Below, in pieces: positions 1 through 6,886 of a DNA stretch of 33,956 nucleotides (position 1 is its first letter; every line of letters starts with the position of its first letter). Source of the DNA: JBAQMG01 sp049302575 (GTDB lineage: Bacteria; Bacillota; Desulfitobacteriia; Desulfitobacteriales; Desulfitobacteriaceae); the NCBI GenBank assembly GCA_049302575.1, contig JBAQMG010000075.1, forward strand, positions 1-33,956, read 5' to 3'. The notes under the pieces are model-generated. The model made no database searches, was not told the DNA's origin, and saw only the letters and a program-made list of their open reading frames with translations. Position numbers and translations under genes: made by a program.

Positions 1-129
1 AATCTGAGCCTTATCAGAAACAGCAACCTCATCCGTACCTAAACTAGGTGTTTTTCCGTTGATCTGTGCTATCCGATTTATAGCCTTTACAGTAATAATC
101 GAAGACGGCGATATTCCGTCAACTTTCAT
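1..129 (-). CDS. flgM: FlgM-like anti-sigma-28 factor, N-terminal 43 codons (partial)
   Basis: This minus-strand gene starts at ATG 127-129 and runs off the left edge. GAGGTGAG sits about 7 bases upstream of the start, a strong ribosome site. The visible peptide begins MKVDGISPSSII and contains DEVAVSDKAQ. That layout, a short basic N-terminus followed by a segment resembling the 'D.V.iS..A' motif, is seen in FlgM, which holds the flagellar sigma factor sigma-28 until the hook is complete. The divergent motAB genes make a flagellar role plausible. Only the poorly conserved N-terminus is visible and the sigma-28-binding half is outside the window, so another small flagellar protein is possible. 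Confidence 0.45.
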   Translation of the reverse strand, partial: MKVDGISPSSIITVKAINRIAQINGKTPSLGTDEVAVSDKAQI

Positions 130-450
130 TAAACTCACCTCAACCTGTTTTCTATTTTCTAATCTTTATTTTCTAATCTCTAAATTGGTTATCGTAAACT
201 TTTATCAAAACCTAAAGTGAAATTTTGATTTCTTACCTACTAAACTGAAATTTACTATAATATGCGTAAAATCTGCTTTTAAAATTAAGCTGCCTTACGC
301 TCATTTTGACAACCTTTACTATTTTCCTGCCGAAGAAATATAAAGTTATAGCCACTTAGACACTTTTCTTGTATAATATTCACGAAACGCTTTGGACTAC
401 TATTATTTTCAACTTGACTATATCGACTGAAATACCAGATTATGCAAAAA
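130..450. other. Intergenic region between divergent flagellar genes
   Basis: This AT-rich stretch has no convincing gene. It must hold promoters for the divergent flgM-like gene and motA. Candidates on the plus strand are TTGACT at 414-419 with GATTAT at 438-443 (18-base spacer) and an isolated TATAAT at 372-377. I could not find a clear sigma-28 promoter (TAAA, 15 bases, GCCGATAT) on either strand. Confidence 0.35.
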
Positions 451-496
451 GGAGGGAGCCGCACTTTACCGTTATCTGTCAGTGTGCGGCGTAAAA
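451..496 (+). promoter_or_regulatory. motA leader: distant Shine-Dalgarno and hairpin
   Basis: GGAGGG at 451-456 is the only strong Shine-Dalgarno sequence before motA, but it lies 40 bases before ATG 497. Between them GCCGCAC (458-464) is perfectly complementary to GTGCGGC (484-490), with a 19-base loop. Folding this 7-bp stem leaves one base on the left and GTAAAA on the right, about 7 unpaired bases in all, a normal spacing. The hairpin probably joins the ribosome site to the start codon. The pairing is visible; its role is inferred. Confidence 0.5.
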
Positions 497-1273
497 ATGG
501 ATTTATCAACTGTTTTAGGTATTATACTTGGGCTAGGCGGTCTTATTTTAGGTTTTGTACTGGAAAAAGGTGATCCCTTTACTCTATTACAAGGACCCGC
601 CGCAATCATCGTATTTGGTGGCACTGCCGGTGCTGTTATGGCCAGTTTTCCTATGGCTGACTTAAAGAACATCACTCATTGGTTCAGAATTGCTTTTGTA
701 AACAAGTCCTTCGGCACCGCTGAAGCCTATGAAACTTTAATACGTTTCGCCGAAAAAGCTCGTCGAGAAGGTCTCCTCAGTTTAGAACAAGAACTGGAAA
801 CTGTAACTGACCGTTTTACGCGCCAAGGTATGCAATTAGTCATTGACGGTACTGATCCGGAAATTACGCGGGAAATTCTCGAGTCCAATATCACCGTTCT
901 AGAAAATCGCCACAAAATGGGGATCCACGTCTTCGAAGCCGCCGGAGGATACTCGCCCACCATGGGTATCATCGGGACGGTTATGGGACTCATTCACGTA
1001 CTAGGCAATCTCTCAGATCCCAGTAAATTGTCAGGTGCTATTGCTGGAGCCTTTATTGCCACGCTTTATGGTGTCGGTGCCGCCAATCTTCTCTGGTTAC
1101 CGATTGCTACAAAACTCAAAAGTAAAGATCATGCAGAAGTTGCCTCTATGGAAATGATTTTAGATGGTATCATTTCCATCCAAGCTGGTGAGAACCCTGC
1201 TATTTTAAAGGAAAAACTAAAAACCCATCTCGGAAATATCCTGGAACCCAAAGAAAAGACTGATCAAGAATAG
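497..1273 (+). CDS. motA: MotA, flagellar stator proton-channel subunit
   Basis: MotA forms the stator ring around MotB and couples ion flow to flagellar rotation at the cytoplasmic membrane. The protein has 258 residues from ATG 497. It has four hydrophobic segments: two at the N-terminus (about 3-22 and 30-52) and two near 150-200. The cytoplasmic loop carries EKARREGLLSLE, the conserved charged region that contacts FliG. The late membrane pair contains GGYSPTMGIIGTVMGL and LWLPIA, including the proline needed for torque. A frame-equivalent GTG at 482 exists, but starting at ATG gives MDLSTVLGI, the usual MotA N-terminus. The ribosome site is unusually distant (see the leader entry). motB starts 21 bases after the stop. 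Confidence 0.96.
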   Translation: MDLSTVLGIILGLGGLILGFVLEKGDPFTLLQGPAAIIVFGGTAGAVMASFPMADLKNITHWFRIAFVNKSFGTAEAYETLIRFAEKARREGLLSLEQELETVTDRFTRQGMQLVIDGTDPEITREILESNITVLENRHKMGIHVFEAAGGYSPTMGIIGTVMGLIHVLGNLSDPSKLSGAIAGAFIATLYGVGAANLLWLPIATKLKSKDHAEVASMEMILDGIISIQAGENPAILKEKLKTHLGNILEPKEKTDQE

Positions 1274-1294
1274 TAAAGCAGGGTGATAATCAAG

Positions 1295-2107
1295 ATGGGT
1301 AGAAAAAAAACTCCCGAGGCCGAAAAAGAAAACGGGGAACGTTGGCTCCTTACCTATTCAGACCTTATTACTCTTTTGATGATTTTTTTCATCGTTCTCT
1401 ACTCAATGAGTAATATCGATGCCCAAAAATTCCGCGCTATGGCCGATTCCTTAAATAAAGCCATGGGAGGGGGAACGCCTGCCAAAATGGAAATTTCTAC
1501 TGATCTGACAGGGCCAGCCGTGATTCCTCAATATGCTAATAAACCTCAAACTGATACTGCTGATACGACCCCCGACAATAAGACGAGTTCAGGCAATGCG
1601 ACTCAGGAAAGCCTGACTATTGAACAAATTAAGCAGAACTTGGATAAATACGCTAAGGACAACGGTGTTCAAACTACACTTGTCTCCTCTATCGAAGAAC
1701 GCGGACTTGTTGTCAGCATTAAAGATACTTTGCTTTTCGATAGTGGATCCTCCGTGGTTACCCCTAAGGCTCACGAAATACTCAATAAAATCAGTAAGGT
1801 TTTATCAGTCGCCGTCAATTATATCAAAGTAGAAGGACATACCGATAACGTCCCTATCAACACAGCCCACTTTCCCAGTAATTGGGATCTCTCCGTAATA
1901 CGTGCCACTAATGTACTCCAAATTATGGCTGGAGAAGGCGGTATCTCGCCTGATCGACTTTCAGCAACCGGGTATGGTGAATACCGTCCCCTCTCTTCTA
2001 ACAGCGACGAGGCTGGACGTGCTAAAAACCGCAGAGTTGATCTAGTTATCTTACGTACAAAATATGATGTTACCGAGCCTAGTAAACAATCTGTGATCGT
2101 TCCTTGA
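1295..2107 (+). CDS. motB: MotB, peptidoglycan-anchored stator subunit
   Basis: MotB pairs with MotA and anchors the stator to the cell wall. The protein has 270 residues from ATG 1295, which has AGGGTGA 8 bases upstream; the in-frame GTG at 1283 overlaps that site and is unlikely. A single membrane helix at about 18-40 contains YSDLITLLM, with Asp23 as the expected proton-binding residue. A low-complexity Thr/Asn/Asp-rich linker follows at about 70-110. The C-terminal OmpA/MotB domain (about 120-255) has VEGHTDNVPI and the NRRVDLVI end motif typical of peptidoglycan binding. It lies in one transcription unit with motA. Confidence 0.96.
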   Translation: MGRKKTPEAEKENGERWLLTYSDLITLLMIFFIVLYSMSNIDAQKFRAMADSLNKAMGGGTPAKMEISTDLTGPAVIPQYANKPQTDTADTTPDNKTSSGNATQESLTIEQIKQNLDKYAKDNGVQTTLVSSIEERGLVVSIKDTLLFDSGSSVVTPKAHEILNKISKVLSVAVNYIKVEGHTDNVPINTAHFPSNWDLSVIRATNVLQIMAGEGGISPDRLSATGYGEYRPLSSNSDEAGRAKNRRVDLVILRTKYDVTEPSKQSVIVP

Positions 2108-2230
2108 CAGAAATCAGAGGCCAAACTCGATGCTCGAGGTTCGAAGCGCGATGTTCGAGATTTTGTATATCGAGAAGCAGAGGTCGGAGGCCTAATCGGA
2201 GGTCAGAGGTTATAAGCTGGAGATCAGATG
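2108..2230 (+). repeat. Degenerate purine-rich repeat patch
   Basis: Just after motB comes non-coding DNA built from decayed copies of AGAGGTCGGAGG-like units: CAGAGGCC near 2115, CAGAGGTCGGAGGCC near 2180 and CGGAGGTCAGAGGTT near 2199. A second pair, GATGCTCGAGGTTCGA and GATGTTCGAGA, lies between them. An ORF at 2104-2310 crosses it but reads as Arg/Ser/Cys-rich low complexity with no ribosome site, so I treat it as a by-product of the repeats. Confidence 0.5.
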
Positions 2231-2293
2231 AAAGCATGTTTCCTAACACCTTCTATCATGCGCTAGGGATTAATTTCTTAAAGGAGTACCTCT

Positions 2294-2734
2294 ATGCCAT
2301 TACGAATTGACGGAACACATCAAGCGGAATCGCTCACTCGTGAAGCATCGTCTCCGGTGTACCCGAACGGGATAGAGTTTAACAAAACACTATCCGGGGC
2401 CCAAAAAATCCAACGTCAGGAATTGGTTGAATTTCTCAATCGTTTAGAGATCCAGGGTAATAAACTAACTACCTCTCTCTCCTTGCGTGATTTAGCCGAC
2501 TTTAAGGCAATGGTGAAATCATTTCTACGTTCAACCTTTGGTCAAAGTCGATCTCTTCAAGAAAATTCTTTTTGGGATTATAGCGGTCGACCTAAAGTTT
2601 TAGCTAAAGTCACCAGAATCGACCGAGAACTTGAGGATTTAGGACGGAAGATTTTGGATAAACAAACTAAGTCTATGGATATTCTCGCCAAGATTGATGA
2701 AATCCGTGGTCTAATTGTTGATTTATTTGCTTAA
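2294..2734 (+). CDS. yaaR: YaaR family (DUF327) protein
   Basis: This 146-residue protein starts at ATG 2294, with AAGGAG 8 bases upstream. The C-terminal part, with GRPKVLAKVTRIDRELEDLG and ending LAKIDEIRGLIVDLFA, is the signature of the DUF327/YaaR family of small helical proteins in Firmicutes. The molecular function of the family is not established. The sequence is soluble, helical and probably coiled-coil between about 95 and 146. It lies between motB and cheR on the same strand, which suggests a link to motility, but the repeat patch before it may mark a separate promoter. Confidence 0.85.
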   Translation: MPLRIDGTHQAESLTREASSPVYPNGIEFNKTLSGAQKIQRQELVEFLNRLEIQGNKLTTSLSLRDLADFKAMVKSFLRSTFGQSRSLQENSFWDYSGRPKVLAKVTRIDRELEDLGRKILDKQTKSMDILAKIDEIRGLIVDLFA

Positions 2735-2773
2735 TAGGCTTCGAAACATTGTTAGCTGAAAATGAGGTGCTCA

Positions 2774-3565
2774 ATGAATTATTCCTCTGTACCAAATACC
2801 TATGAAGGATTTGTCAAGGCTTTCCACCCCAAAAGTGGTCTGGATCTAAATTTTTATAAACAGAATCAGATGCAACGACGCATCTTAAGTTTTATTAACT
2901 CCCATGGATACAAAACCTATCCAGAGTTTTTAAAAGTCATAGATGAAGATAAAGAGCTGTACGATGCTTTTTTTAAACATTTAACAATCAATGTTTCTCA
3001 ATTTTTCAGAGATGCTAATCAATGGTCAATTCTACGTGAGACTATCCTGCCAAAAATTTTAGCCAGCAAACCTTCACTCAAGCTTTGGAGTGCTGGATGT
3101 TCCAGCGGGCAAGAACCCTACTCCCTAGCAATAACATTAGTTGAATACTTCCCCCATATCAGTTTTACTATTACTGCCTCAGATATCGATCCCAATATAT
3201 TACATCAGGCCAAAATAGGCCTCTACAAGCAAAATGATTTTGTCAGTACACCGCCAGCACTCTTACAAAAATATTTCACAACCACTGATAAAGGTTATCA
3301 GATTAATGATAATATCAAACGCCATGTAACCTTTTTAAAACAGAATCTACTAACGGATCGGTTTGAGTCTGGCTTTGATTTCGTTGCCTGCCGAAATGTT
3401 GTTATTTATTTTACAGAAGAAGCCAAAGAACTGCTTTACAAGAAGTTCAAGGATTCCCTTCGTCCCGGAGGGATTCTATTTACAGGTAGTACTGAACATC
3501 TTTTCGGTATGAATCATTTATGTTTAAAACCCGTAAGTTCCTTCTTTTATCAAAAACAAATTTAA
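2774..3565 (+). CDS. cheR: CheR chemoreceptor glutamate methyltransferase
   Basis: CheR transfers methyl groups from S-adenosylmethionine to glutamates of chemoreceptors for adaptation. The protein has 263 residues from ATG 2774, which has GAGGTG 4 bases upstream; the in-frame ATG at 2762 overlaps that site and is unlikely. The N-terminal helical domain ends with TINVSQFFRD (about 71-80), close to the conserved 'T.N.T.FFR' segment. The Rossmann domain has LWSAGCSSGQEPYSLA (about 104-119) as the SAM-binding loop and FDFVACRNVVIYF followed by RPGGILFTGSTE. It starts 39 bases after yaaR and is convergent with the pseudogene downstream. Length is normal for the family. Confidence 0.95.
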   Translation: MNYSSVPNTYEGFVKAFHPKSGLDLNFYKQNQMQRRILSFINSHGYKTYPEFLKVIDEDKELYDAFFKHLTINVSQFFRDANQWSILRETILPKILASKPSLKLWSAGCSSGQEPYSLAITLVEYFPHISFTITASDIDPNILHQAKIGLYKQNDFVSTPPALLQKYFTTTDKGYQINDNIKRHVTFLKQNLLTDRFESGFDFVACRNVVIYFTEEAKELLYKKFKDSLRPGGILFTGSTEHLFGMNHLCLKPVSSFFYQKQI

Positions 3566-3648
3566 GCATTTGCTGCCAATTTCTTGGTTTGTCATGACTA
3601 ATCTCTAACCGTTTATACATCAAATTTTTATCGGGTAGTTTTATTTGC

Positions 3649-4047
3649 TTAACTAATTTTCTTTTTCAGAATAGCAACGTCTTTCTCAAGCGATTTCTGA
3701 CCTTCTTCAAGTTTTCTAACATCTAGTGATAAATCTTTTATTACAGTTGAATGCAAACTAATCTCCTTTTTAAGATCATCTGATATATTGTTCAATTTCC
3801 GATTAAGTTCTTCGTACTGACTTTTTTGAACTTATACAATTATTCTCATATCCGACTGCATCGATTCAAGGCTAATGGAATTCTGGGTTACTTTCTTATC
3901 CATCGATTCTAGGTTAATCGAATTCTGAGTTAATTTCTTATCCAACGATTCTAGGTTAATCGAATTCTGAGTTACTTTCTCATCCATCGATTCTAACTTA
4001 CCAAGAATTATTCCAAACATTTCTTTTATTTCGACATCCATTAACAA
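3649..4047 (-). pseudogene. Coiled-coil repeat protein interrupted by an in-frame stop
   Basis: The minus-strand reading frame starts at ATG 4045-4047 and gives 71 residues before TAA at 3832-3834. The same frame then continues without shift for 60 coiled-coil codons (VQKSQYEELNRKLNN to ILKKKIS) to a stop at 3649-3651. Together this is a 132-residue heptad-rich protein broken by one nonsense codon. The first half holds a 14-residue tandem repeat (LESMDKKVTQNSIN and variants, about 3.5 copies, a 42-bp DNA repeat across about 3862-4003). An AAGGAG 6 bases before an in-frame TTG (codon 26 of the second half) could allow re-initiation. No family is recognised. The alternative is that the 71-residue form is itself functional. 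Confidence 0.6.
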
Positions 4048-4078
4048 ATCACACCTTTTATAAAAAACTTACCTTCTA

Positions 4079-4087
4079 ATTATACCA
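4079..4087 (-). promoter_or_regulatory. Extended -10 promoter upstream of the coiled-coil gene
   Basis: On the minus strand this reads TGGTATAAT, an extended -10 element, 32 bases before the coiled-coil start. No good -35 is visible, as is common with extended -10 promoters. Confidence 0.45.
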
Positions 4088-4291
4088 TACCGAAATCAAT
4101 CCTTGGAATGAAATTTTCCTTTTATTTTGACATTTTAACCTAATGACTGATTGTATTACCTATCGTTTTGGGTTGAAGGAATAGCCCTTGCTCTTATCCG
4201 CTGAATAAGAACGGTTGAATAATCTTACTTCTTGATTGGAAGTCCTTTCTGCATATCCAACTTTGCACCTTAGTCCGAGAGGTTTGTACTT
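4088..4291. other. Intergenic region with no recognised feature
   Basis: About 200 bases between the coiled-coil gene promoter and the terminator hairpin. I see no ORF with a ribosome site, no RNA family motif and no clear repeat. Confidence 0.4.
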
Positions 4292-4328
4292 TTATAAAGG
4301 ACCTCGCTTAAAGCGAGGTCCTTTATAA
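4292..4328 (-). terminator. Long perfect-stem bidirectional terminator
   Basis: Bases 4292-4309 and 4311-4328 form an 18-bp perfect inverted repeat centred on AAGGACCTCGCTT. The minus-strand arm ends CCTTTATAAAA, so it probably ends the 69-residue gene at 4371-4580. The near-zero loop means the real hairpin opens a few central pairs. Confidence 0.7.
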
Positions 4329-4370
4329 TTTGAAACCAGAGAATATTTCATTCTAAATATATATTCGCAA

Positions 4371-4580
4371 TTAGATCGCTAAATCATTTCCTTTGACTAT
4401 TGGACGTTCTTTTTGATAACAATCTATAAATTCTTCTAGTTTATAGGTAACACCTTTGCCTTTAATTTCCAAAGATACAAGTTGAGCTGTTGGATTATAC
4501 CCGATGAATTTCATGCCAAGGTATTTGGCCATTTTAGAAAGTTCAATCCTCGTGCCTCTCCCGAAGTCCTTGAATTTCAT
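4371..4580 (-). CDS. Small hypothetical protein (69 aa)
   Basis: The start chosen is ATG 4578-4580, with AAGGGG about 9 bases upstream; a TTG directly before it is also possible. The product begins MKFKDFGRGTRIELSKMAKYLGM and is soluble and basic. Its second half, TAQLVSLEIKGKGVTYKLEEFIDCYQKE, reads as beta strands followed by a helix. The N-terminal helix is compatible with a short helix-turn-helix, but the match is too weak to name a family. Gene structure (ribosome site and a terminator 43 bases after the stop) supports a real gene. It is monocistronic. No function is proposed. Confidence 0.55.
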   Translation of the reverse strand: MKFKDFGRGTRIELSKMAKYLGMKFIGYNPTAQLVSLEIKGKGVTYKLEEFIDCYQKERPIVKGNDLAI

Positions 4581-4845
4581 CAATACCGCCCCTTTCGGTT
4601 AGGTTGGGTTATTGGGTGGTAAAGTAGTCAGGCTAACTGTCCTAACATTAACCCGATGTTCTTTATCACTATTTAATTGTGCGCTAAAAATGTAAATAAA
4701 CCATAAATTGTCTTTTTAAGGCTGACTTGCCTAGGCTTTGTAATCCTTTTCAGCACCAAATTTAAGAGCCTTTCTTGAAATTATCATATCGCATCCTGGT
4801 TCAACTTTCAACTGTAGTTCAAGTTAAATGACCTATAAAAAGTTA
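4581..4845 (-). other. Intergenic region with a possible coding remnant
   Basis: Most of this stretch is AT-rich with no feature I can support. On the minus strand 4731-4823 gives 30 sense codons (LELQLKVEPGCDMIISRKALKFG and on) closed by TAG, with protein-like composition but no start codon or ribosome site. It may be the C-terminal scrap of a lost gene. I do not recognise the family. Confidence 0.25.
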
Positions 4846-5229
4846 TTATTTACTCCCATAAAACCCCAATATACTTATCCCGATTAAAATAATTACGATT
4901 CCAATAACTTTAGGGAGTGTAAGAGCTTCTTGCAAAAACACTGTTCCGTAAATAATAACAAAAACATATCCTAGAGCAACTAAAGGATAAGCAAAGTTAA
5001 GTTGCCAACGAGAAATAATAACTAACCAAAGAATAGAACTTATCCCGAAACATATAAAACCCAAAAAAATCGTCGGAGTAAAAATTACCCCGAAAAGTTG
5101 ACGCCAGATACTAACTATCGATACCTTACCGAAATGCAACATTCCTAAGCGAAACAAGAATTGGCCAGTTGCCCCTAAGAAAATAGAAAATAAAGCAATA
5201 CCAAACGTTCTATAATCAGTTGCCGTCAT
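4846..5229 (-). CDS. Four-helix DMT/EamA-type membrane protein (ArnE/EmrE-like)
   Basis: This 127-residue protein starts at ATG 5227-5229 with GGAG 8 bases upstream. It is almost wholly hydrophobic, with four membrane helices at about 8-28, 42-65, 72-92 and 100-122. LNFAYPLVALGYVFVIIYG followed by LPKVIGIVIILIGI is typical of half-length EamA/DMT transporters, such as small multidrug resistance proteins and the ArnE/ArnF undecaprenyl-phosphate-aminoarabinose flippase. Proteins of this size work as homo- or heterodimers. No partner gene lies next to it, so the substrate is open. It lacks the early membrane glutamate in the form typical of EmrE, which argues against a simple drug exporter. Confidence 0.75.
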   Translation of the reverse strand: MTATDYRTFGIALFSIFLGATGQFLFRLGMLHFGKVSIVSIWRQLFGVIFTPTIFLGFICFGISSILWLVIISRWQLNFAYPLVALGYVFVIIYGTVFLQEALTLPKVIGIVIILIGISILGFYGSK

Positions 5230-5289
5230 TAATTTACTCCTTACTAGTTTACCATAAATCTACTTTACCAAAGTGAACTCGTTCAACTA

Positions 5290-5447
5290 AAGTTAAACAT
5301 CGAGACTTCGGCGGGGGGAGTCTACCGCCCTTCGCCGCTTAAAATTTCTTTGTGGATAAGCGGCTTGGGCGAAACCCTACACTGTAGGTTTTCGTCACCG
5401 AAGCAGAGTACGTGATACCACTCCCGCTTGTAGGAATGGGAGTCATA
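5290..5447 (+). mobile_element. GC-rich structured element resembling an IS200/IS605 end (remnant)
   Basis: An island of higher GC content in AT-rich DNA. It holds GGCGG with CCGCC around 5310-5330 and a distal hairpin ACTCCC (from 5420) with GGGAGT (to 5445), after a segment GAAACCCTACACTG...GTCACCGAAGCAG. This arrangement, ending in a short hairpin of CACTCCC...GGGAGT type, recalls the right end of IS605-group elements, where the omega RNA is encoded. No tnpA or tnpB is present. The resemblance is from memory of such ends, not an alignment, so the call is tentative. Confidence 0.3.
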
Positions 5448-5560
5448 GATTGGATCAATTCATATTATATACAGTTAATTCCTTATCTAATCTTGAGAAG
5501 AATTCCCTCACACCAATTCTATTTTTACTACAACCCTATCATTGGGTCGTAAGCATGTTT
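5448..5560. other. Intergenic DNA, no feature recognised
   Basis: AT-rich spacer between the GC-rich element and a terminator-like hairpin. Nothing supportable is visible on either strand. Confidence 0.35.
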
Positions 5561-5600
5561 AGGAGCCCCTTGAAATTCAAAGGGCTCCTAATGTCTTTTT
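5561..5600 (+). terminator. Terminator-like hairpin without an obvious gene
   Basis: AGGAGCCC at 5561-5568 pairs with GGGCTCCT at 5582-5589, with further TTGAA/TTCAA pairing inside, and is followed by TTTTT at 5596-5600 on the plus strand. No plus-strand gene precedes it within 2 kb, so it may belong to the IS-like element, or act on the minus strand beyond rnpB despite lacking a U-tract there. Confidence 0.5.
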
Positions 5601-5667
5601 AGCGTACCGGTCAACACCTTAATCATTCTACAATGGTGTTGATTTCTAATAATTAACTAAGTAGTAC

Positions 5668-6040
5668 GAAGTAAATCTATAAGCCGAGTTCTGTTCCTTC
5701 TTATCGAAGGTGATGATCATCTATCTCGAACTATCGTTACCGATAGCCTCTAGCGACCTTACCCGGGAACGAAGCGGGCAGCTTCATTGTTCCTCTATTC
5801 GGTCTTGCTCCAAGTGGGGTTTACATGGTCAGTCAGTCACCTAACTGCCGGTGAGCTCTTACCTCGCCTTTCCACCCTTACCCAGCACTCAGCGAGCCGA
5901 GTGCTGGGCGGTATCTCTCTGTTGCACTTTCCTTGGGGTTCCCCCCACTGGGCGTTACCCAGCACTCTGCCCTATGGAGCTCGGACTTTCCTCAGGAACA
6001 ACCTTTCGGTTCTTGTCCCCGCGATCATCTAATTAACTTC
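5668..6040 (-). ncRNA. rnpB: RNase P RNA (bacterial type A)
   Basis: On the minus strand this 373-base region holds the conserved RNase P core: GAGGAAAGTCCGAGCTC (5977-5993) followed by CCATAGGGCAG, then GTGCAACAGAGAG, and near the 3' end ACAGAACTCGGCTTA (5680-5694). The 5' end GAAGTTAATT (6031-6040) pairs with the 3' end TTTACTTC (5668-5675) to form helix P1, which sets both boundaries. RNase P RNA is the catalytic subunit that trims pre-tRNA 5' leaders. The overall order matches the E. coli-like type A layout rather than the Bacillus type B form. Short ORFs crossing it are not genes. Confidence 0.96.
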
Positions 6041-6048
6041 GCTCAAAC

Positions 6049-6077
6049 ATCTTACTTCAAAAACAGTGTTCAGTCAA
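6049..6077 (-). promoter_or_regulatory. rnpB promoter
   Basis: On the minus strand TTGACT (6072-6077) and TAAGAT (6049-6054) are separated by exactly 17 bases. The predicted start about 9 bases beyond the -10 falls on base 6040, the 5' end inferred from P1 pairing. Confidence 0.75.
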
Positions 6078-6089
6078 ATGTTATAATAA

Positions 6090-6230
6090 TTATTTTTTGG
6101 TTGATAATTCCTCAATTTCGTCATCAATATCCATAAGTGCTACTAACCATTTTGACCGATTATTGATGTCTGAAGTTAAATTTGTCATAACTTTATCGCG
6201 TTCTTTGAGCAGAATTTCCGAACGACTCAT
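6090..6230 (-). CDS. Small hypothetical protein (46 aa)
   Basis: The frame starts at ATG 6228-6230, with AGGAGATA about 6 bases upstream (a strong site), and encodes 46 residues starting MSRSEILLKERDKVMT and ending DEIEELSTKK. It is helical and amphipathic, with no Cys, signal or membrane segment. It lies just before rnpB on the same strand, with its 3' end about a dozen bases from the rnpB -35, so some rnpB transcription may read through from it. No family is recognised. The strong ribosome site and sensible composition are the only support. Confidence 0.5.
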   Translation of the reverse strand: MSRSEILLKERDKVMTNLTSDINNRSKWLVALMDIDDEIEELSTKK

Positions 6231-6289
6231 TGAATTTATCTCCTTTCAAAACAAGCTCAAACATTAGCTGTTTAATTTAGCGGATTGTT

Positions 6290-6470
6290 GACCGTTGACA
6301 GTAGGTTGTTGATTACGAAACGCTGATTATTGACTGTGAACCGTTTATTTTTGACTGTGAACCGTTTATTAAACACCGTTTATGACAATTTCTCAGTTTG
6401 TACGCCAGTCACGGTTTCATGATGACTGTTAGCTGCTCATTATTGACAGTTCACGGTTATTTAAGTTTAG
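6290..6470 (+). repeat. Degenerate TTGACnGTnnAC repeat array
   Basis: This non-coding stretch is made of decayed copies of one short motif. TTGACTGTGAACCGTTTATT occurs exactly twice (starting near 6332 and 6353). Related pieces are TTGACCGTTGACAG near 6288, CTGATTATTGACTG near 6322 and ATTGACAGTTCACGGTTATT near 6453. It has no ORF. Similar low-complexity repeats without genes are common in this bacterial group. Confidence 0.6.
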
Positions 6471-6685
6471 TATAAAGTATCCAGATATTCTTTGTCAAGA
6501 ATAATCTGAATAATTTTTGTAATTAAATTAAATGAAATATTATAACTCATACCCCAGAAAACGGGAATTTCAAATTGGGTATTTAATTCGATACCCTAAC
6601 AAAAAAAGTGCTGACCAAAGGCGCATCTTTATTGTATGATAGTAGGCTCTTTCTCAAATGAGATGAAGAAAATATTGAGATCTAC
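6471..6685. other. AT-rich intergenic DNA
   Basis: I see no gene, hairpin or repeat that I can support between the repeat array and the transposase remnant. Confidence 0.35.
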
Positions 6686-6880
6686 AGGTTTTCACATTAT
6701 GATATACTATCAGGTCGGATTGGCAGTATATCATGTTGTACGCAGGAAAAAATATTTCTGTGAAAACCCCAATTGCCCGCATACCCGTTTTGTGGAACGG
6801 CTTTATAGAAGAAGTTAAGAAAGGCGCGAACCACAAAACTATGAGACATCCATAAAGGATGTCCGTCAATTGGTAAATGA
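6686..6880 (+). pseudogene. ISL3-family transposase N-terminal remnant
   Basis: The plus-strand frame around 6690-6818 reads VGLAVYHVVRRKKYFCENPN followed by CPHTRFVERLYRRS and a stop. The pattern RR.(F/Y)FC.NP.CP..(I/R)F.ERL is the zinc-finger and flanking region of ISL3 transposases. Only about 40 of some 400 residues survive. The DDE catalytic domain, the upstream CPxC pair and terminal repeats are absent, so the element is dead. After TAA at 6816-6818 the same frame shows another 25 or so codons without clear similarity. Confidence 0.65.
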
Positions 6881-6886
6881 TGTGTA

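Noticed and set aside
285..509. 74-codon minus-strand frame upstream of motA
   Set aside because: It overlaps the motA start and leader, has no ribosome site, and the composition is not protein-like.
442..560. Small plus-strand frame from ATG 442 overlapping the motA start
   Set aside because: GGAGGG lies inside rather than before it, and it has no protein-like pattern.
2104..2310. 68-codon plus-strand frame between motB and yaaR
   Set aside because: It is Arg/Ser/Cys-rich translation of a degenerate DNA repeat and overlaps the yaaR start, with no ribosome site.
3862..4003. Regularly spaced 42-bp repeats considered as a CRISPR array
   Set aside because: The units are contiguous with no unique spacers, and they translate in frame as a coiled-coil repeat.
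5787..6136. Three overlapping plus-strand frames
   Set aside because: They are antisense to the RNase P RNA, whose structure explains the sequence fully.
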